Positions 35,360 to 48,679 of a DNA stretch of 64,000 nt are shown one piece after another. The notes beneath the pieces are model-generated. The model made no database searches. It had not been told where the DNA came from and saw nothing but the letters and a program-made list of their open reading frames with translations. The stretch spans positions 68,153,554-68,217,553 of the forward strand of contig OX485803.1 of NCBI GenBank assembly GCA_950295325.1, given 5' to 3'. A program made the position numbers and the translations under genes. Each line of letters opens with the position of its first letter. Position 1 is the stretch's first letter. This DNA comes from Polytrichum commune. Lineage: Eukaryota > Streptophyta > Polytrichopsida > Polytrichales > Polytrichaceae.

Positions 35360-36316
35360 ACAGGAATGTCAGATTTAAGTTATGAACCATATGCCCTAAT
35401 ATCTTGGCTCTTGGGTTCCTACCGTGTGCCACATATCATTCCCTTTGAATATGTTGGAACATGGCCGTATAGCCTACACCAGACTACAACCATTCAATCT
35501 ATTTATCAACGGCCGTAGACAACTGGTAGTTGAATAACTAACAGGAAGACATTACAATTTGATGACAATGTTGAAATGTAGATCAGTGGATATTACCGAA
35601 TGTGAGGAACATTGGAAATTTGAAGCCCGTCACAAAGGGCATGTTCAGATTTCAAATTCAGATGTTCATTTATATACACGACAAGCCATATTGGTCCGGC
35701 GACAATGGATACCGCCTATACATTCCACACTGATTGAAAGGAACTGGATGCTCGTGTACCTAAATTCGAGACATCTATAACAACATTAAATTTACCAGAT
35801 TCCTCACATGTCAAATATAGAAAGTGATAGTCTTCCTGCATGAATCATAGCACCTTAAGAGCCCAGGAAAAAGAGACCCAAGCACGGGCATCTAGACTCA
35901 AAGAAGATGGCCAAACATCCACTATTTGCGACCGCATAACCCAGCATGTACGCGAGAAATTAGAGCGCAATGAACGGGGAGAACCGACCGCTAGTTTGAG
36001 AACTGGTTGAGTTTGAGGAAAAACTGGTTGAAGTTCAAGACTTCAGGAAAACTATCCATCATTTTAGAGGAATTTATGGAATCTACCTCAAACTAATAAA
36101 GAAAAACCGGAGGATGTAAACATGTAACCGGTTGGCCTTGGAAACACTATGATTTTGACTGATAATGACCAGAAATCTTGCCGGACAATTTTAGAGAGGG
36201 GAAAAAACAATTTAGACCTTAAACTGACCAAAATGACAGATTGTGAACACAATAGTAGCTTACACTCACCCAAGGATTCTTGCAACACATTTGGGGGATC
36301 ATTGCATATTACAGAG
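35360..36316. other. gene-free stretch
   Basis: Downstream of the right snoRNA cluster. Short frames (for example 35,559-35,780) lack motifs, repeats or splice partners. Nothing else is recognised. Confidence 0.45.
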
Positions 36317-36424
36317 GCTTGGAGGATGGGGATGTTTAACAAAATTAGACCTTGCTGGATTATCAATAAGGCTTGGAGGGTGGGGATGTTTAACAAAATT
36401 AGACCTTGCTGGATTATCAATAAG
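36317..36424. repeat. 54-bp tandem duplication
   Basis: Two consecutive copies beginning GCTTGGAGG at 36,317 and 36,371, differing at only about one position, so this is a recent duplication. Non-coding. Confidence 0.95.
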
Positions 36425-38224
36425 TATTTGAGGTGGGAAGTGAGGATGGCTTATTTGCACAAATGCATAAAAACTAGTACTAGGTACACAAATTTCATTG
36501 GATGAAGGTAGAACTCCCACCCAACGTAAAATATTTGTGGGAAAGTGAAAAAAATGAAAGAACTTTGAAGATAAGGAAGATAGTCAAGCTCATACATGGA
36601 GAGATTGTGGTCTTGGGTGAAGGCACAAGAATTGGGTAGTTTGACACACAAACTAGACTAAATGAAGCAACTCTAGGGGTGAATCTCAAATCCAAAATGT
36701 GTGCCCCATTTCATGTGTCTCTTGAAGCTATAGAGGTTGTTTCATGCATGACAATGTTCTTATAAGGTAGATGAGGTTAATTCGGTTTGCTTCCTTAATC
36801 ATATACCTATTTTTGGTCCCTAATCGTTGGTATAGTCATTTTAATTTGGTCGGTGAGTTATACATGGCGATTTCCCGCGCCTTTATGTTAATTGAGTTAG
36901 TCACCTTCGCAAAAGTCAAACTTCACCCATCATCCTCCATAATTAGACATAGTTTTATTTTAAAAGCTAGCCTTGCACAAGCCCACTTGTTTGTCCCGTG
37001 TATTGAAAGGGTGTTGAAGACCAATCTTGCAACAATTGAAGTTTGAATAGCAGGTAGTTGTGTGTGTGTGTGTACACATATATATGCTATTTGATCTTTT
37101 GAACCGGACCTCATTTGAACCTTTCTTCATATCCAGATTTGACTGATCATGGTAGTGCATGACACGGTTTAATCTATTGATGTAGTTTGGTCACAAGAAT
37201 GGAAAGTCAATGTATTAATGAATTACACTTTTTATTTTATTGTATTTAAGTTGCACATACATTATTCACATCATAGGAGAAGCTACCAAGCTTTTTGTAT
37301 TGGTTATCAATGTCGAGGAGATTGTGTGTAGTCCCTTCTTGCAAGCATGCAACACAATGAGTCTTTAGAAAACGTGTTCATGATTTGTGCTACTTTAAAG
37401 TCTGATGGTTTTGCAGGGTTGAATTAGTTGTAGATAAGTCTTGGATGCCTTTGCTATGCTTGTCATGCACTTGGGAAATTTTCCTAAACTATACCATGTG
37501 CAACATGCGTAGCCTACGCAACAAAATGTTGGAGAGCTTGAGGTAGTTGTTGGGGGAAAAGTGGAATATGGAGGAATATTGAACTAGGGTTTGGAGATGA
37601 GCGGGAATACGGAGTTTTTGTTGCAAAAAATTGATAGTGAACTAGTTGATTATTTACAATCAGATGCCTCAACCACATATTATCAATCCTTGGGTAGCAT
37701 GGTATGAGGTGTACATTGAAACCATATTTAGGTGCCACAGTTGACAATTACAAGAATCAAGCATTATCAATTTTATAACCAACCATTGGTCAGAACAAAA
37801 GAAACAAAATCTTCACTTCAAAAATTCACAGTAATTTTGTTTTTGAGGATCAAAATTTGCACAAATATGAATCTTTCTTTTAATTCTTTCTCTACATGGG
37901 CAATTTTTTTTCATCATCATACCCATATTGTAGAATGCTAAACTGCTTAATTGGTTGAGATGGGTCATTTACCCTAACCCAAATCTCCAACTTTGGTTAT
38001 GGTATCACCATACAATGACGAATGAAATTGAGTACTTTGTTGAAGAAGCCAACTTCGACAAGCCATCACAGATAATGTAGATATTCTTTTGCAAAGTTAG
38101 AAAGTGAGTTAAAAAAAATAGAGCTATGTATATATATGCATAGTTATACATCATATTGGAAACTAGATAATCTTCTACAATTTACAATCACCACCCATAT
38201 ACAAGTACTCAGTATTGTTCAATC
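36425..38224. other. gene-free stretch
   Basis: AT-rich; a (GT)n/(AT)n run at about 37,058-37,085 is the only simple repeat of note. No supported gene. Confidence 0.45.
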
Positions 38225-39217
38225 TACTTCTTTGAACTTTAATAATTTGTCCAATAGCTTCTAGCATCCAATACAATCCACAACTCTTCAATTCCTCGTG
38301 GAGGTGTAGAAAATTCATTTGAACATCATTTGAGAAGAGCCAAAAAATGCTCCATGGGGTTCAAATCTGGTGATTGAGCACACCACTCGAGAAGTTGGAA
38401 TGGTTGCAATTTTAGCCATTCTTGCACCCTCTTACTTGTGTGTTTTGGATCATTATCCTGTTGAAGCACAACATTGCTTGGAACCAAATTGTAATGCATG
38501 ATTGTAAACCACAAGAAGTTTTCCAAAATAAATTTGTACACGTGTTGATCCATTATACCTTCAATTCTATGTCAAGCTCTAGGTCCAAAGGTTGTCATAC
38601 AACCCCAAATCATAATATGTCCACCACCATGTTTCACTGTTTGTTGGACATGTTGCGGTTGTACAAGCTCTCCACCTGTTATCCAACACAAAGACCTATC
38701 ATTGGAATTAAACTTGTTTATCTTCGTATTATTCCTGGAAATAACGCGTTTCCAATCATGAACGGTCCAATTTGCATACATGCGAGCAAACCTCACCCGT
38801 GCCTGAACATGTCTTCTTGTCAACAACGGCTCCTATTGCACATATGCAGTGAAACCTTCCCATGGCAAAGCACGTCTCACAATTAAATCAGACACATTTC
38901 TACCTTATTCATTTCGAATCTCTGCTCCCACCTTTGATGCAACTCCCAAACGCCTTTCCGTAAGCAAGGTGACTTATCTCCGCCTCTCTCTTGTAGTAAG
39001 GTGTCTTGGGCGCCGTCTTTTTTGCCTCTCAAGCTCCCCCACGATCTCTAAATACCCAAGATTGTTTCATCCCAATTGCATCCGCAACTTTTTGTGTTGA
39101 ATTGCCATTCCGAAGTTGCTCCAACGCTTGGAACTTTTGCAACGTAGATGAACAAGGCATACATAAGCAATTGCACGAATGCTCACTACTACACAATCTC
39201 CAATTGCATAGCATCAC
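38225..39217 (-). pseudogene. Tc1-type (DD34E) transposase relic
   Basis: Minus-strand fragments in broken frames follow the order of a Tc1 transposase. A paired-like helix-turn-helix comes first (FQALEQLRNGNSTQKVADAIG, about 39,135-39,075). Next comes the start of the catalytic domain (VRFARMYANWTVHDWKRVI), then HGGGHIMIWGCMT, then QQDNDPKHTSKRVQEW and AQSPDLNPMEH, and TPPRGIEELW near 38,270. The spacing between the second Asp (QQD) and the Glu (NPMEH) is exactly 34 residues, the DD34E signature of Tc1. The first catalytic Asp region is lost (ISRNN where SDE is expected), and there are several frameshifts and stops, so it is dead. Terminal repeats were not found. Confidence 0.85.
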
Positions 39218-39534
39218 AATGCACTAATGATCTAACGAAATTAAGCGCAAATTAGTATGCAAATGAAAATTGAAGTTCATCTGGTGGCTCCAAACAAAAC
39301 TAAGTTTGTAAACCCTAGCCGCTTTGACATGGCTATTGTCAGAAACCCTATTATTTTTTGAAATTTTCTTTTTACATACATGAAGAAGACTACTTTGTAC
39401 ACATAGTTTGCTTAATTACTTTGATGATATCAAATTTCAATCGCCAAAGATTGCTTGCCGAAATTGAAGTTCTCAATTGAGTACACAATTATGCTCGTCA
39501 CTGTAGAATTGTTGTTGCCATAAATCATGTCCCT

Positions 39535-39710
39535 GGTATTGAGTGCTAAAGTGAGGAGAAATTTGTCAAAAAAATGAGCGGTTATGGCAACTCTAGACAT
39601 TAGTAATGTATCAAGCCAACTTTTGGCTTCAACAATTCACACAAATTACAATTTATGGAATAAAATTACCTAAAAAATTGCAATCCTCCTTATTTTTATC
39701 TTCCTAAGGT
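39535..39710. repeat. dispersed repeat, copy 2 of a pair
   Basis: Direct, diverged copy of 14,625-14,800, sharing GCCAACTTTTGGCTT and TTGCAATCCTCCT in order. Confidence 0.75.
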
Positions 39711-40742
39711 ATTGAGGCCTCATAGTGTCACTTTAAGAAAAAAAATTATATTTCAAGAAAGCCACATACATAGCTTGAAATTTTTTAAATTCCATAGATT
39801 TGCAAGTCAACACAAAGTCTACAAAATTAATTAAAAATTTAAAAAACTTGTGCAACCTACAAAAATTCGCAAAATCATCTTAAGGAAAGAGAAATCTCCA
39901 CTAAGGGGATCTATTGATGTTGGATTGCTAAGTGAGACTCATCACAAAATCAATTTTATTGCACTTGAGGATCTTCTATTAAAAGTGTTTTCCTCCTTTT
40001 GTGGAACACTTCGTACACCACCTCGTTGGGTGGATAGATTCCCAATCAGCCATTGTGATTGGCCAAAGTTGGTGCTCTTCTAAAAGTGTTATTGCATCCT
40101 TTGTACACTGGTATTATGAACAGCCAAAGTGGTGCTATTTTATAGTTAATGCCGCATCTGATTAATCAATTTTAACATGACTCACTCATCAGCCCATTGC
40201 ACTCACTTGTTGAGGGGTTAAGTATTAAAAATAGGGGTCACCAAAAGAAAGGTGACGCCTTAAGGCGCCAGTACCTGACATGGGAAAAACATGTACCATT
40301 TTATATTTCTCCAGAGTTGGGGGTTTATGTTTGCCCCGAATTAGAAACGATAACACTTAATAGAGGGCAGACTCTATTTTCTTTGGCAGTAGGCTTCTAA
40401 GTTGAAAAGAGATAAAATAAGAATGTGTTTTACCTGAGTTGAGAGTGGTTTACCAAATGATTACTGTCACAATTTTTTGAAATCCACAAGCTCCGTAGTG
40501 AAAAGCATACTACAGTCTTGCATTATTCGCAACATCAATATGGTCAACATATGTATACTAAAGCTGAAAATTTCAAAGCATAATGCTCGATAGAACAAGT
40601 ATCCACCTGAATTGGTTACAGAGCAACAAGCAATGATAAAACACACAATTCACACTGGATACAACTCGAATTATTCATACATTTGCTATAAATAGTGTAA
40701 GCAGCTCAATAGCATAATAGACTAGAGCACTCATATCTTGCA

Positions 40743-40786
40743 CAGAAATTGCTCAAACAGAAATTGCTCAAACAGAAATTGCTCAA
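40743..40786. repeat. 16-bp triple repeat
   Basis: CAGAAATTGCTCAAA occurs three times head to tail at 16-bp spacing. Confidence 0.95.
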
Positions 40787-41353
40787 CATAAGTAGCAAAT
40801 TCCTCCCTGTTCATCAACAGCCCAATCAAGACACTTGTACAGAAACTGGCAAAAGGAGGTCCAGGAGTTTATTTCAGCACTCTGATACCCTTACAAAGTG
40901 ATCCTTAAACCTGAGTGACACCTTCCCGTGGAGAGAGGTAGAACCCATACAGTAGAGCAATAGCATATTAGCATGCTCATAAAATTGTACCATTGATATC
41001 CAGCTGTTACAGAAGCTCAACTTTACCACACTCCCAAACCAACTACACAACAATTCAGCTCCTAGCCACAATGATTCCGACCTAGGGATGTCTGTAGTAT
41101 TAAGCCCATCCAGCCACCGACACCAGGGACAAGATTTATGAAACTTCGCCCTGGTCTGCAACTTCCTCTTTGAGAAGGGCTTTCAAACAAGGATAGGTAA
41201 TACCACGACATATAATGGAGTCCAGAAGTTCAACAACATATTACAATCAAGAAACTGCTCCCCACCTATAGACTTCCAAATTTCCTGAGTCACTGCATGA
41301 AATTGGACTCAAATAGAACACTTGAAAGCACAATGCTTCCAGGTCACTGGGCT

Positions 41354-43788
41354 TCACTCTGCTGTCCAGCTTTGTTCCACAATCTCACGTACCCTCCGGT
41401 TATATTCACGGCGATTTTCACTGTACATGCGGGCAGCTTCTGAGTTTGCAGGAGAATTTGGGTTTGGATCGCATAGCAATGACTGCAAAAGAATTGTAAA
41501 CCATCAATATTCAGGGATCCACAAATGAGCAATGACTGCACCTTATGATAACAAAGTGACACAGATCCATCACTTGGGGATAGAGGTTGTCAACATGGCT
41601 GAATCAGAGCAAGGACTGATCTCAACCTCAATTTAATAATACCAAATTGCACCTAGCCTAAACCTTTAGAAAGCTTAGAAACCTGTGGATGCAGCTGCAG
41701 AATTTGCTACTTTCTATCTTTCAACCTTTTACACATGAGAACCTCTTCACATTTAGTGCAGAATTGCAATGCTATATTGCTTTGTAAGTGCACACTGACT
41801 GTGAATCTACATTTCTCATTCCTTATGAAGTCTACATACACTTGAATTTAGCAACCATAATGATCTCTCGACCAAGTCAAACTCTTGAACCAGGTACACA
41901 TTTGTATCCATCGACTCAAAAAGTGGGCCCATCTTGTACTTATGATCTACAGAACTAAGTACCAGAGATAAGCTTCCCCAATATTTTCAGAACACTAGAC
42001 CAAGCAAGCACAGAGAGCACTATACCTGGATTGAAGTGAGGATTGCTGCCACGTCATAAATGGGGCTCCATTGATTTTGCAGAATGTCTAGGCAAATGCT
42101 ACCATCAGCATAGACTGTCAAAAGAAAATTGTCAACTGTCAGAAAATATTTCGAATTTCCATAAATGCAATGTAGAATTTTGAGACACAGCAGACTTGAC
42201 ATGAGAATATTGAATTACAGTAAATTATGTTTAAAATTGTAACCTGCATTCAGTAAACCCCAGAGCTGCAGCTAAAATAACACCAAGAACTACAATTAAA
42301 CCCTAAAGTTCTCGTTCAAATACAACAAGATTCACAGTTGACTCTTCCATGTCAAGATTAAGAACATGCCATTGAAAAATTTACACATTAGGAACTGAGA
42401 CAATGGGCAAGGGTACATACTGTTTGGGTGGAACATCTTGGAGACGAACCGAACTATGGGAGGCTTATTTGGATAGTCCTCAGTGAATTGCAAGGTCAGC
42501 TTGAAAGTACCTGATAGCACAAATAGGAATCATAAAGATGCACTGATCAGATTGATGATCTTAGTAATAATTTCAAACTCTAGAAACAGAGGAGCCAAAA
42601 GAAAACTTTAAAAACGAAACTAGGTCATGATGACTATATTACATACACTGCTGCAATGTCTCACCCAATAAATTCCTCTAACTGGTGCAAACAAGAATTA
42701 CAGATAAATTTGCCAAAAAATGGAGGATTAAAGAGCAAATACCTCCATCCCAAGGAGTGTCATCTGGGCTGCACAGGATCAGAGACAGAATGCGTCAGTT
42801 CTGTCCACATTCAAACAATTCACATCCTACAGTAACCATCAACAACAACATCTACCAAAACACAATGAAGTTTTGCTCTTAAGAAAATTACGAAAATTGG
42901 GCAGGCTCTTTCTTCTCTCAAGGTGCTCAATATAATCCTTGCAAGTGTAAAGGACTAAGAAAATACAAAAACTAGACTACTCCCATAACAAAATGGCACC
43001 AACACCGACACATAATCGTAGCTAGAGAAAACCTAAAAAATATTCTTAAGCGATCTATCCAATAATATACCCTCAAAACTTCCAGTGACAGGACAACAGA
43101 AAACCCCTCTAAATTCAGTAACTCCAAAATATAACTAGTGCAACCATATCTCCAGGAACAACCGTCTCTTCCAAGGAAAGAAACTGAACCAAACGAAGTG
43201 CCAAAAAATTACAAAAATTACAAAAAAAGAAAACCTTAAATGCGCCACACATCGCCATGACCATCATGTGGCACCATGACCTTCTACAGTACCAGGAACA
43301 CCAATAGCAAGACTCCACCAAACTGTCCCGGAGATAGGAAGGAAAGGCCGAGGAACCGAAGTGGTTTAACGTTCCTCGGACTCTCCGTACAAGAACGTTC
43401 CTCATGACAACGAAACGATACACATCACGCCAAAACCAATTGCAAACCCTAACTCCCCTGCCCGATTGTCCTCAAGTGCTTACCACCACATCAACCGAAA
43501 GACCGTAAGCCACAGACACATGGACGAATCAATCAGAACACATCAAGAGAACATGCCATAGCAAACAAACGAAAGAAGCATTCAGAACATGTAGAGTACA
43601 ATTGCGGAGGGATACCGACAAATTGCATGTATGAAAGGGGGAGGGAGGGAGGGAGGGAATTACCCAAAGATGACCGCGTTCCATAGCATGATGTTGTTAT
43701 CCTGTGGAGCGCCGCTGATGCCTGCGGGCGGATCATGTTGCAACCGCTTGAAGTCTCGCATCAACCTCTTCCTCGACGGGGTCGACAT
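41354..43788 (-). CDS. UBC2: ubiquitin-conjugating enzyme E2, RAD6/UBC2 class
   Basis: Five exons on the minus strand: 43664-43788, 42743-42768, 42421-42510, 42026-42114 and 41354-41482, totalling 152 aa, the exact length usual for plant RAD6 homologues. It begins [17 protein letters not shown] and ends VEQSWTAE. The HPN motif is at residues 78-80 and the active-site cysteine is Cys88 in [15 protein letters not shown]6 enzymes work with RING E3 ligases to ubiquitinate histone H2B and PCNA; that role is family knowledge. The second exon is only 26 nt long and encodes PDDTPWDG. The start is fixed by the invariant MSTP(S/A)RKRLM N-terminus. There is no acidic tail, as in plants and animals and unlike budding yeast. 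Confidence 0.97.
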
Positions 43789-44165
43789 GATGTATGGCGC
43801 TCCACCTCGCGGCCCCCCTCCGGCTCCTCGGCGGCAAGGACCTGAGGCACCAGAGCGTGCTAGGAATAGATGTGGCGATGCGAAAGCATGCCCGGTGTGT
43901 GCGATCCGGAGCGCGAGGGTTTGCGAAAACAGCAACAACGACGAGGGGGGAGGGGAGGGCCGTGGCTGTGGGGGATGGTGGTCGGTGGAACACTCGACGA
44001 AGCGGACGCTTGCGTCTCTTATGGCAAGCGCCTGCCGCGCCTGGCCGCGACCTACGTCAATTACAGTGGGCAGACGGCCGCGGACAGATGCGTACTGACG
44101 CGCACTGACGCAGGCCGGTCCCGGCGGCCACGCACTTCGCTTCGACCTGATCCCTCCTTAGCGAA
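43789..44165 (-). promoter_or_regulatory. GC-rich 5' UTR/promoter region of UBC2
   Basis: The 370 bp upstream of the UBC2 ATG are far richer in GC and CpG than the flanks and are followed by a long T-rich tract (44,180-44,222). Open frames occur on both strands, but this is expected of GC-rich DNA without stops. A 5' leader and core promoter are the simplest reading; no specific element is claimed. Confidence 0.5.
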
Positions 44166-44222
44166 TCATCGACTTGAGTTTTTCTCCCTTTTTTTTTTCC
44201 TTTTTTTTCCTTTTTTTTTTTG

Positions 44223-45332
44223 TTTCCAACCCTTTTGCCTTTTCAATGTTCTTCCTTTGTGGCAGTTCGATTCCCGGTTGTGAAATCTTTTCTCTTCTTG
44301 ACCGAAAACCTAGTCAAGTGGCCATGCACCTTTTGTGTTCCAAAAATGAAAACCATGTTCTTTTTTTGTGTCTTTGTACTAGGGGACCGATTGGTTACTT
44401 ATACCATGCCCGCACTAGAGCCTAGTCGTTGGCCTTGGACAACTGGAGGAGTCCCTCTTGATAGGGAAAATACATATCTTTTTGAACTTTACTATTACCA
44501 GTAAGTTTTTGTCCTACTCATAGTAACCTCATTGGATGTAACATGCTGCAGTTTTGCTAGCGCATACAAGACAAAAACTCCTATCAAGATGGAAACACTC
44601 TCATTGATTGATCGATGGTCCTAATGTGGGCATGGTATTAGTAACAAATAAAAAACCTAAAGATGGGGCATTTCATGAATAAGATCATGTTTACATTCAC
44701 ATTGGTTGAGAATTGAGTAATGTGAACAAGGTCATCCAAAAAGAAAAGTGATCATGGGTGAGCATGTCAATAAAATGAATGAGAAAGTGACATGGAACCC
44801 TACATGGCCAAAAGTATTTAATGTTTGATGGTCTCCCAAATTATACAATAAGAAAACCTAAATAGGTTGTCTTAGCAAAAGACAAACTGACCATGTCAAA
44901 AAAATTGTAATAACTAAAATAATATAAAGTGTTGAATTTTAGTAAGTCTTATTTTTTGGGGGGTGGTCAATAGCCAAAAAAATACCACGTTGCAAGGAAT
45001 AGTAGCATACGACAGAGGGACGGTGAACAGTGAGTGGTGAACATGTGAACGATGAAGCCAAACTAGGTAAATACACACGGTCTTAGGGTCCACACTTGAA
45101 AATTTGGTTTTCATTTGAATGCATTTTCCAAGTGTAAAGTTATAACATTGCGAAAGAACAAGAGTGTTGGGGGCCTATTACCATGGATACTTGAACAAAC
45201 TATCAAACCATTGCTAATTTTTATTATACCAATTCATACCAATAAATGTCACTTATGGAAATTATAAACATGCGGTTGAACACATCACTTGGAGCATCGT
45301 TCTTTCCCTACAACATCAACAAATTCAAAAAG
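44223..45332. other. gene-free stretch
   Basis: No motif-bearing ORF, no clear repeat. AT-rich throughout. Confidence 0.4.
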
Positions 45333-48300
45333 TCAAATAACCTCGTTGTAGGTGAAAGTTGGGGCAAGAATGAATTTATCATTGTTGTAGTCCACCTTGC
45401 ACCAAAATCTAGACACATAATAAAGATGTTTGCAATACACCCGTTTTCCTCGTTTTCCTAAAGCTTGAGAAGACATTTTTGTGAAGTTTGGGCATGTGCA
45501 ATGAGGGATGTCATTGATTGTGACGCAGTAGGAGTTGTCCTCCTTGGAAACAATGTTGATTATCACTACAAGTCCGGGGTATGAAATGGCAGTGACTCCA
45601 ACCATATAATGACCCTTCATGAGTCCAGCGCTTTCCCATTTGTTTTTGTGATCCATTGTGGGTGCAATTGGATTATGACACACTACCTTTGAGAACTTGG
45701 AGGTTGGGTGGACATGAAAATGAGAATGAGGGATTGAGAATGTTGCAATTGTTGAAAGCCTACGCTAGGGTGAGAGGACCTCACTTTGCTGCAATTGGAA
45801 CATGGCATCTTCGAGCGCGAACACCTTTTCCTTCAAGATATTCATACCTATCTTCACCAACCATGTGTTGGATATTATAGGCCAATGTACAACAAATTTC
45901 TTCTTACCGTTTCTTGATGTTGTCAAGGCATAACCAAAACTCATACTTGACATTGTTGGTGGAATGGAACTCCTTCAATCCTTTGTAAGTTGGAGCAACA
46001 ATGCCATGTTTTCCAATACCGACTTTGACATTGCATGAAGTAAATGTATTGGCTTGCATTGCCCAACAAATTTTGGTTGTCTTAGGGGGCAATTTAGTAA
46101 TGTGCCGTTGTGAAGCAAGGTAATCTGTCTCTAAAACTAATGTGATATGAATTACACCATGCTTTGCAAAATTCAAAGATTCCTCAATGCATACCCATTT
46201 AGCACGACCGTTAAGGTGATGAATTGAGTAGTTCATTTTGTTGGGTCAATGTGAATCACAATCAACACCGGCGGGTGGTAGGTGTAGCTCTCGTTTGGTA
46301 GATCCAAACAACTTCAAGTTCTCCAAGGCAAAATCCCTTGTATTAAGATCCTCTGCCCCAAGAAATAATTTTATGACATTTGTGAGAATTTTGGGATATA
46401 CACACCTTGTTGCAGTCTTTAGTTTCAAGGATGTTGAATCGGGCCCATTACCAATACATTCATCTTTCAACCACGACTTGTAATTTTCAAACTGCATGAA
46501 TGCACAAATCAAATCATCGACCGTTGTTTCGTACAACCAAATCATCTTGTTGTTGGATTATTGTAGGCACTTGTTGTGCACAATCTCTGCAAGGTTACAT
46601 GTTGGCATCTTTGCACGTTCATTTATTGTTATATTTTGTGAACAACACAAAAAATGTTAAATAAATTCCTTAGCTTTTCAATATGAAATAACATTCAATA
46701 GTATGATTTGATAATGAACTTACAATAAGCATATGACCACCCCATTGTTTATAACGGGATTGTCACAATTACAACCACTTGGAGAGACCAAAAATGCTTT
46801 CTTTTGTTGCAATGATAGATAACAACCACCATGATTGAATCACATGATAAATAATATCAACTTTGTCCATTGTTTGGGCATCATTTAGATCCTTAAATAT
46901 ATGTTTATGTTGAATTTGTAATAATGGTTTGATATATTTTTGGGTCATCGTATCCAAACTCGATGACCAATGGAAAAGACATGCATTCATGACAGAGCAT
47001 TGGCAAACTAGGGATGATGCACTACTTGACATAAATTGGTTGTCGCCAAATAGACCAGTGGAAAGACATGTTAGCAAACTGGGAATATTTTATGACTAGT
47101 GTTTTGCCAAGAAATTGGGTTTTGTATCCAATATCTTAGGGTTAGGGTTAGGTTTAGGTCGTGAACATGAAATTTGTATTATTATGCATTCTTATGTTCT
47201 AATATGCACATACATTCATTGAAATTTGTTTCAAACATGGCGAAGAACCATTGAATGCCGCAAGATTGTGCATCACATTAGATACCAAAGTTCTCGTTGT
47301 CACATCTGACTATTTTGATGGTTGTGTCATATAACAAATTTTCAGTTTACAATTTTAGATTCACTCGCAATATCTTTATTGTAGGTGTAGTTAATACATT
47401 TGTCGGTGATGGACATGCCTTTCATGTATGAGATTGTTGACATACACTAACCAACAAACACACAACAATTTTAACAATTTTAATGTCATTGAACAACATG
47501 GTGCCATTGGTTTGGTAACACACATCATGCACATCAATGTTGGTTGCGAAAAAACAAACTAAGTGTCGACTACCATGTGTATTCAAGCTCTCCGACCACA
47601 TCAAGCATATCATTCCTCTCTTTGGGTGCACAAAAATCCTAGTTACAATTATGGGACATGGCTTAAACACCTCAATCAAGCAGTCTTTACATAATCACAT
47701 TCCATTAGTATCACTGCATGATACGGAGGCTAACTTGGGTGTCATCAATCTTGTCGCCTGTAGGGAAAAACAAATGTAACTTCTTTAAATTTTTATTATT
47801 AACAAAATAAAATATTTAATAAATTTCTATTTTAAATTATATATTTTTTAAAATGATCCACACAACCTTGAGCTTTACATATTTGTAGGAACTAAGAGTG
47901 AAAGTTTCCTTCAACTAGTCCTCAAGTATATAGTTAATCAGCTCTTCCTCCATGCCTTTGAGGTGAATTAAATGTTCTTAACACCACAAATCCAACTAGT
48001 GGATAACTTCCCTTTACCTTTTGGAACTATTAGCTCCCCAAGGTGGAGTCTTCTAATCTTACAGATGGTAGAATCTAGTTAAAATTATAATTATCTATTC
48101 TTACATATAGTCATGTATATTTGGAATTAAAGACAACAAAGGTAACTAATAAATAGATATACACTATATCAAGCCGATCCCATTATGGTGCTTAAGGAAA
48201 GAATTTGGGAGCCTTATGATGGACACTTCTCTATAGAGAATTTGGTTTAGATAAAACATATCACCAATGGAAAATGTATATACAAGACAAATCAACTTGT

Positions 48301-48376
48301 TGACATCTGATGGTTTTGGTTTAAAAATTTCATTGCAAAGGAGAATTACATCTTCATTACCCCTGCAAGTCCACAA
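45333..48376 (-). pseudogene. decayed SWIM-type transposon gene
   Basis: A series of minus-strand open segments reads in N- to C-terminal order from about 48,376 to 45,333 (at 48,376-48,164, 47,679-47,422, 47,077-46,769, 46,545-46,246, 46,236-45,904 and 45,683-45,333), separated by stops and frameshifts. The last segment contains a SWIM zinc finger: CTCPNF, about 20 residues, then CKHLYYV. SWIM fingers of this form sit near the C-terminus of MULE/FAR1-like transposases. I see no complete catalytic core, so the assignment is to a SWIM-containing transposon protein in general. A copy of a host SWIM gene is less likely given the decay. Confidence 0.5.
47135..47158. repeat. short interstitial telomere-like tract
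   Basis: TTAGGG-TTAGGG-TTAGG-TTTAGG at 47,135-47,156. Only about four units, so not a telomere. Confidence 0.7.
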
Positions 48377-48660
48377 GAAAAATGTGGCGACAATTGCTAC
48401 TCAAATCAAAGTGACTACCCACAAGATTGGCCGGTTGGGTGGACTATTTTAGTGCCTCCAAGCAATGACCTTTTATCTCCTACAATCATCCAAATGCATC
48501 ATATTCATTTGTGTATCACATTCATCTATGCAAACCATCATAAGTTCATCTTAAGTCTATCATTTCATTCATCACAAAATTATTTTTCATACATTCTAAA
48601 TCATTTTAACTTCATCCAAAATTTATCCATCATACTTAGTAGTTTCTACTGCAAAGGGAA

Positions 48661-48676
48661 AAGGGGGGGGGGGGGG
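48661..48676. repeat. poly-G run
   Basis: About fourteen or more G in a row. Similar runs lie at about 50,350-50,362 and 55,090-55,108. Length in such runs is error-prone in sequencing. Confidence 0.9.
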
Positions 48677-48679
48677 TTG

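Larger units (their letters stand above)
39218..41353. other. gene-free stretch with repeats; right part is the UBC2 3' region
   Basis: Contains the second copy of a dispersed repeat (39,535-39,710) and a 16-bp triple repeat (40,743-40,786). The segment 40,700-41,353 is probably the 3' UTR and downstream region of UBC2. A 67-codon frame at 40,197-40,400 has no supporting feature. Confidence 0.5.

Noticed and set aside
43631-44283. Several long plus-strand frames over the UBC2 start
   Set aside because: They lie in the GC-rich leader and first exon of UBC2 on the opposite strand, where stops are rare, and show repetitive Arg/Gly/Pro composition with no motif.
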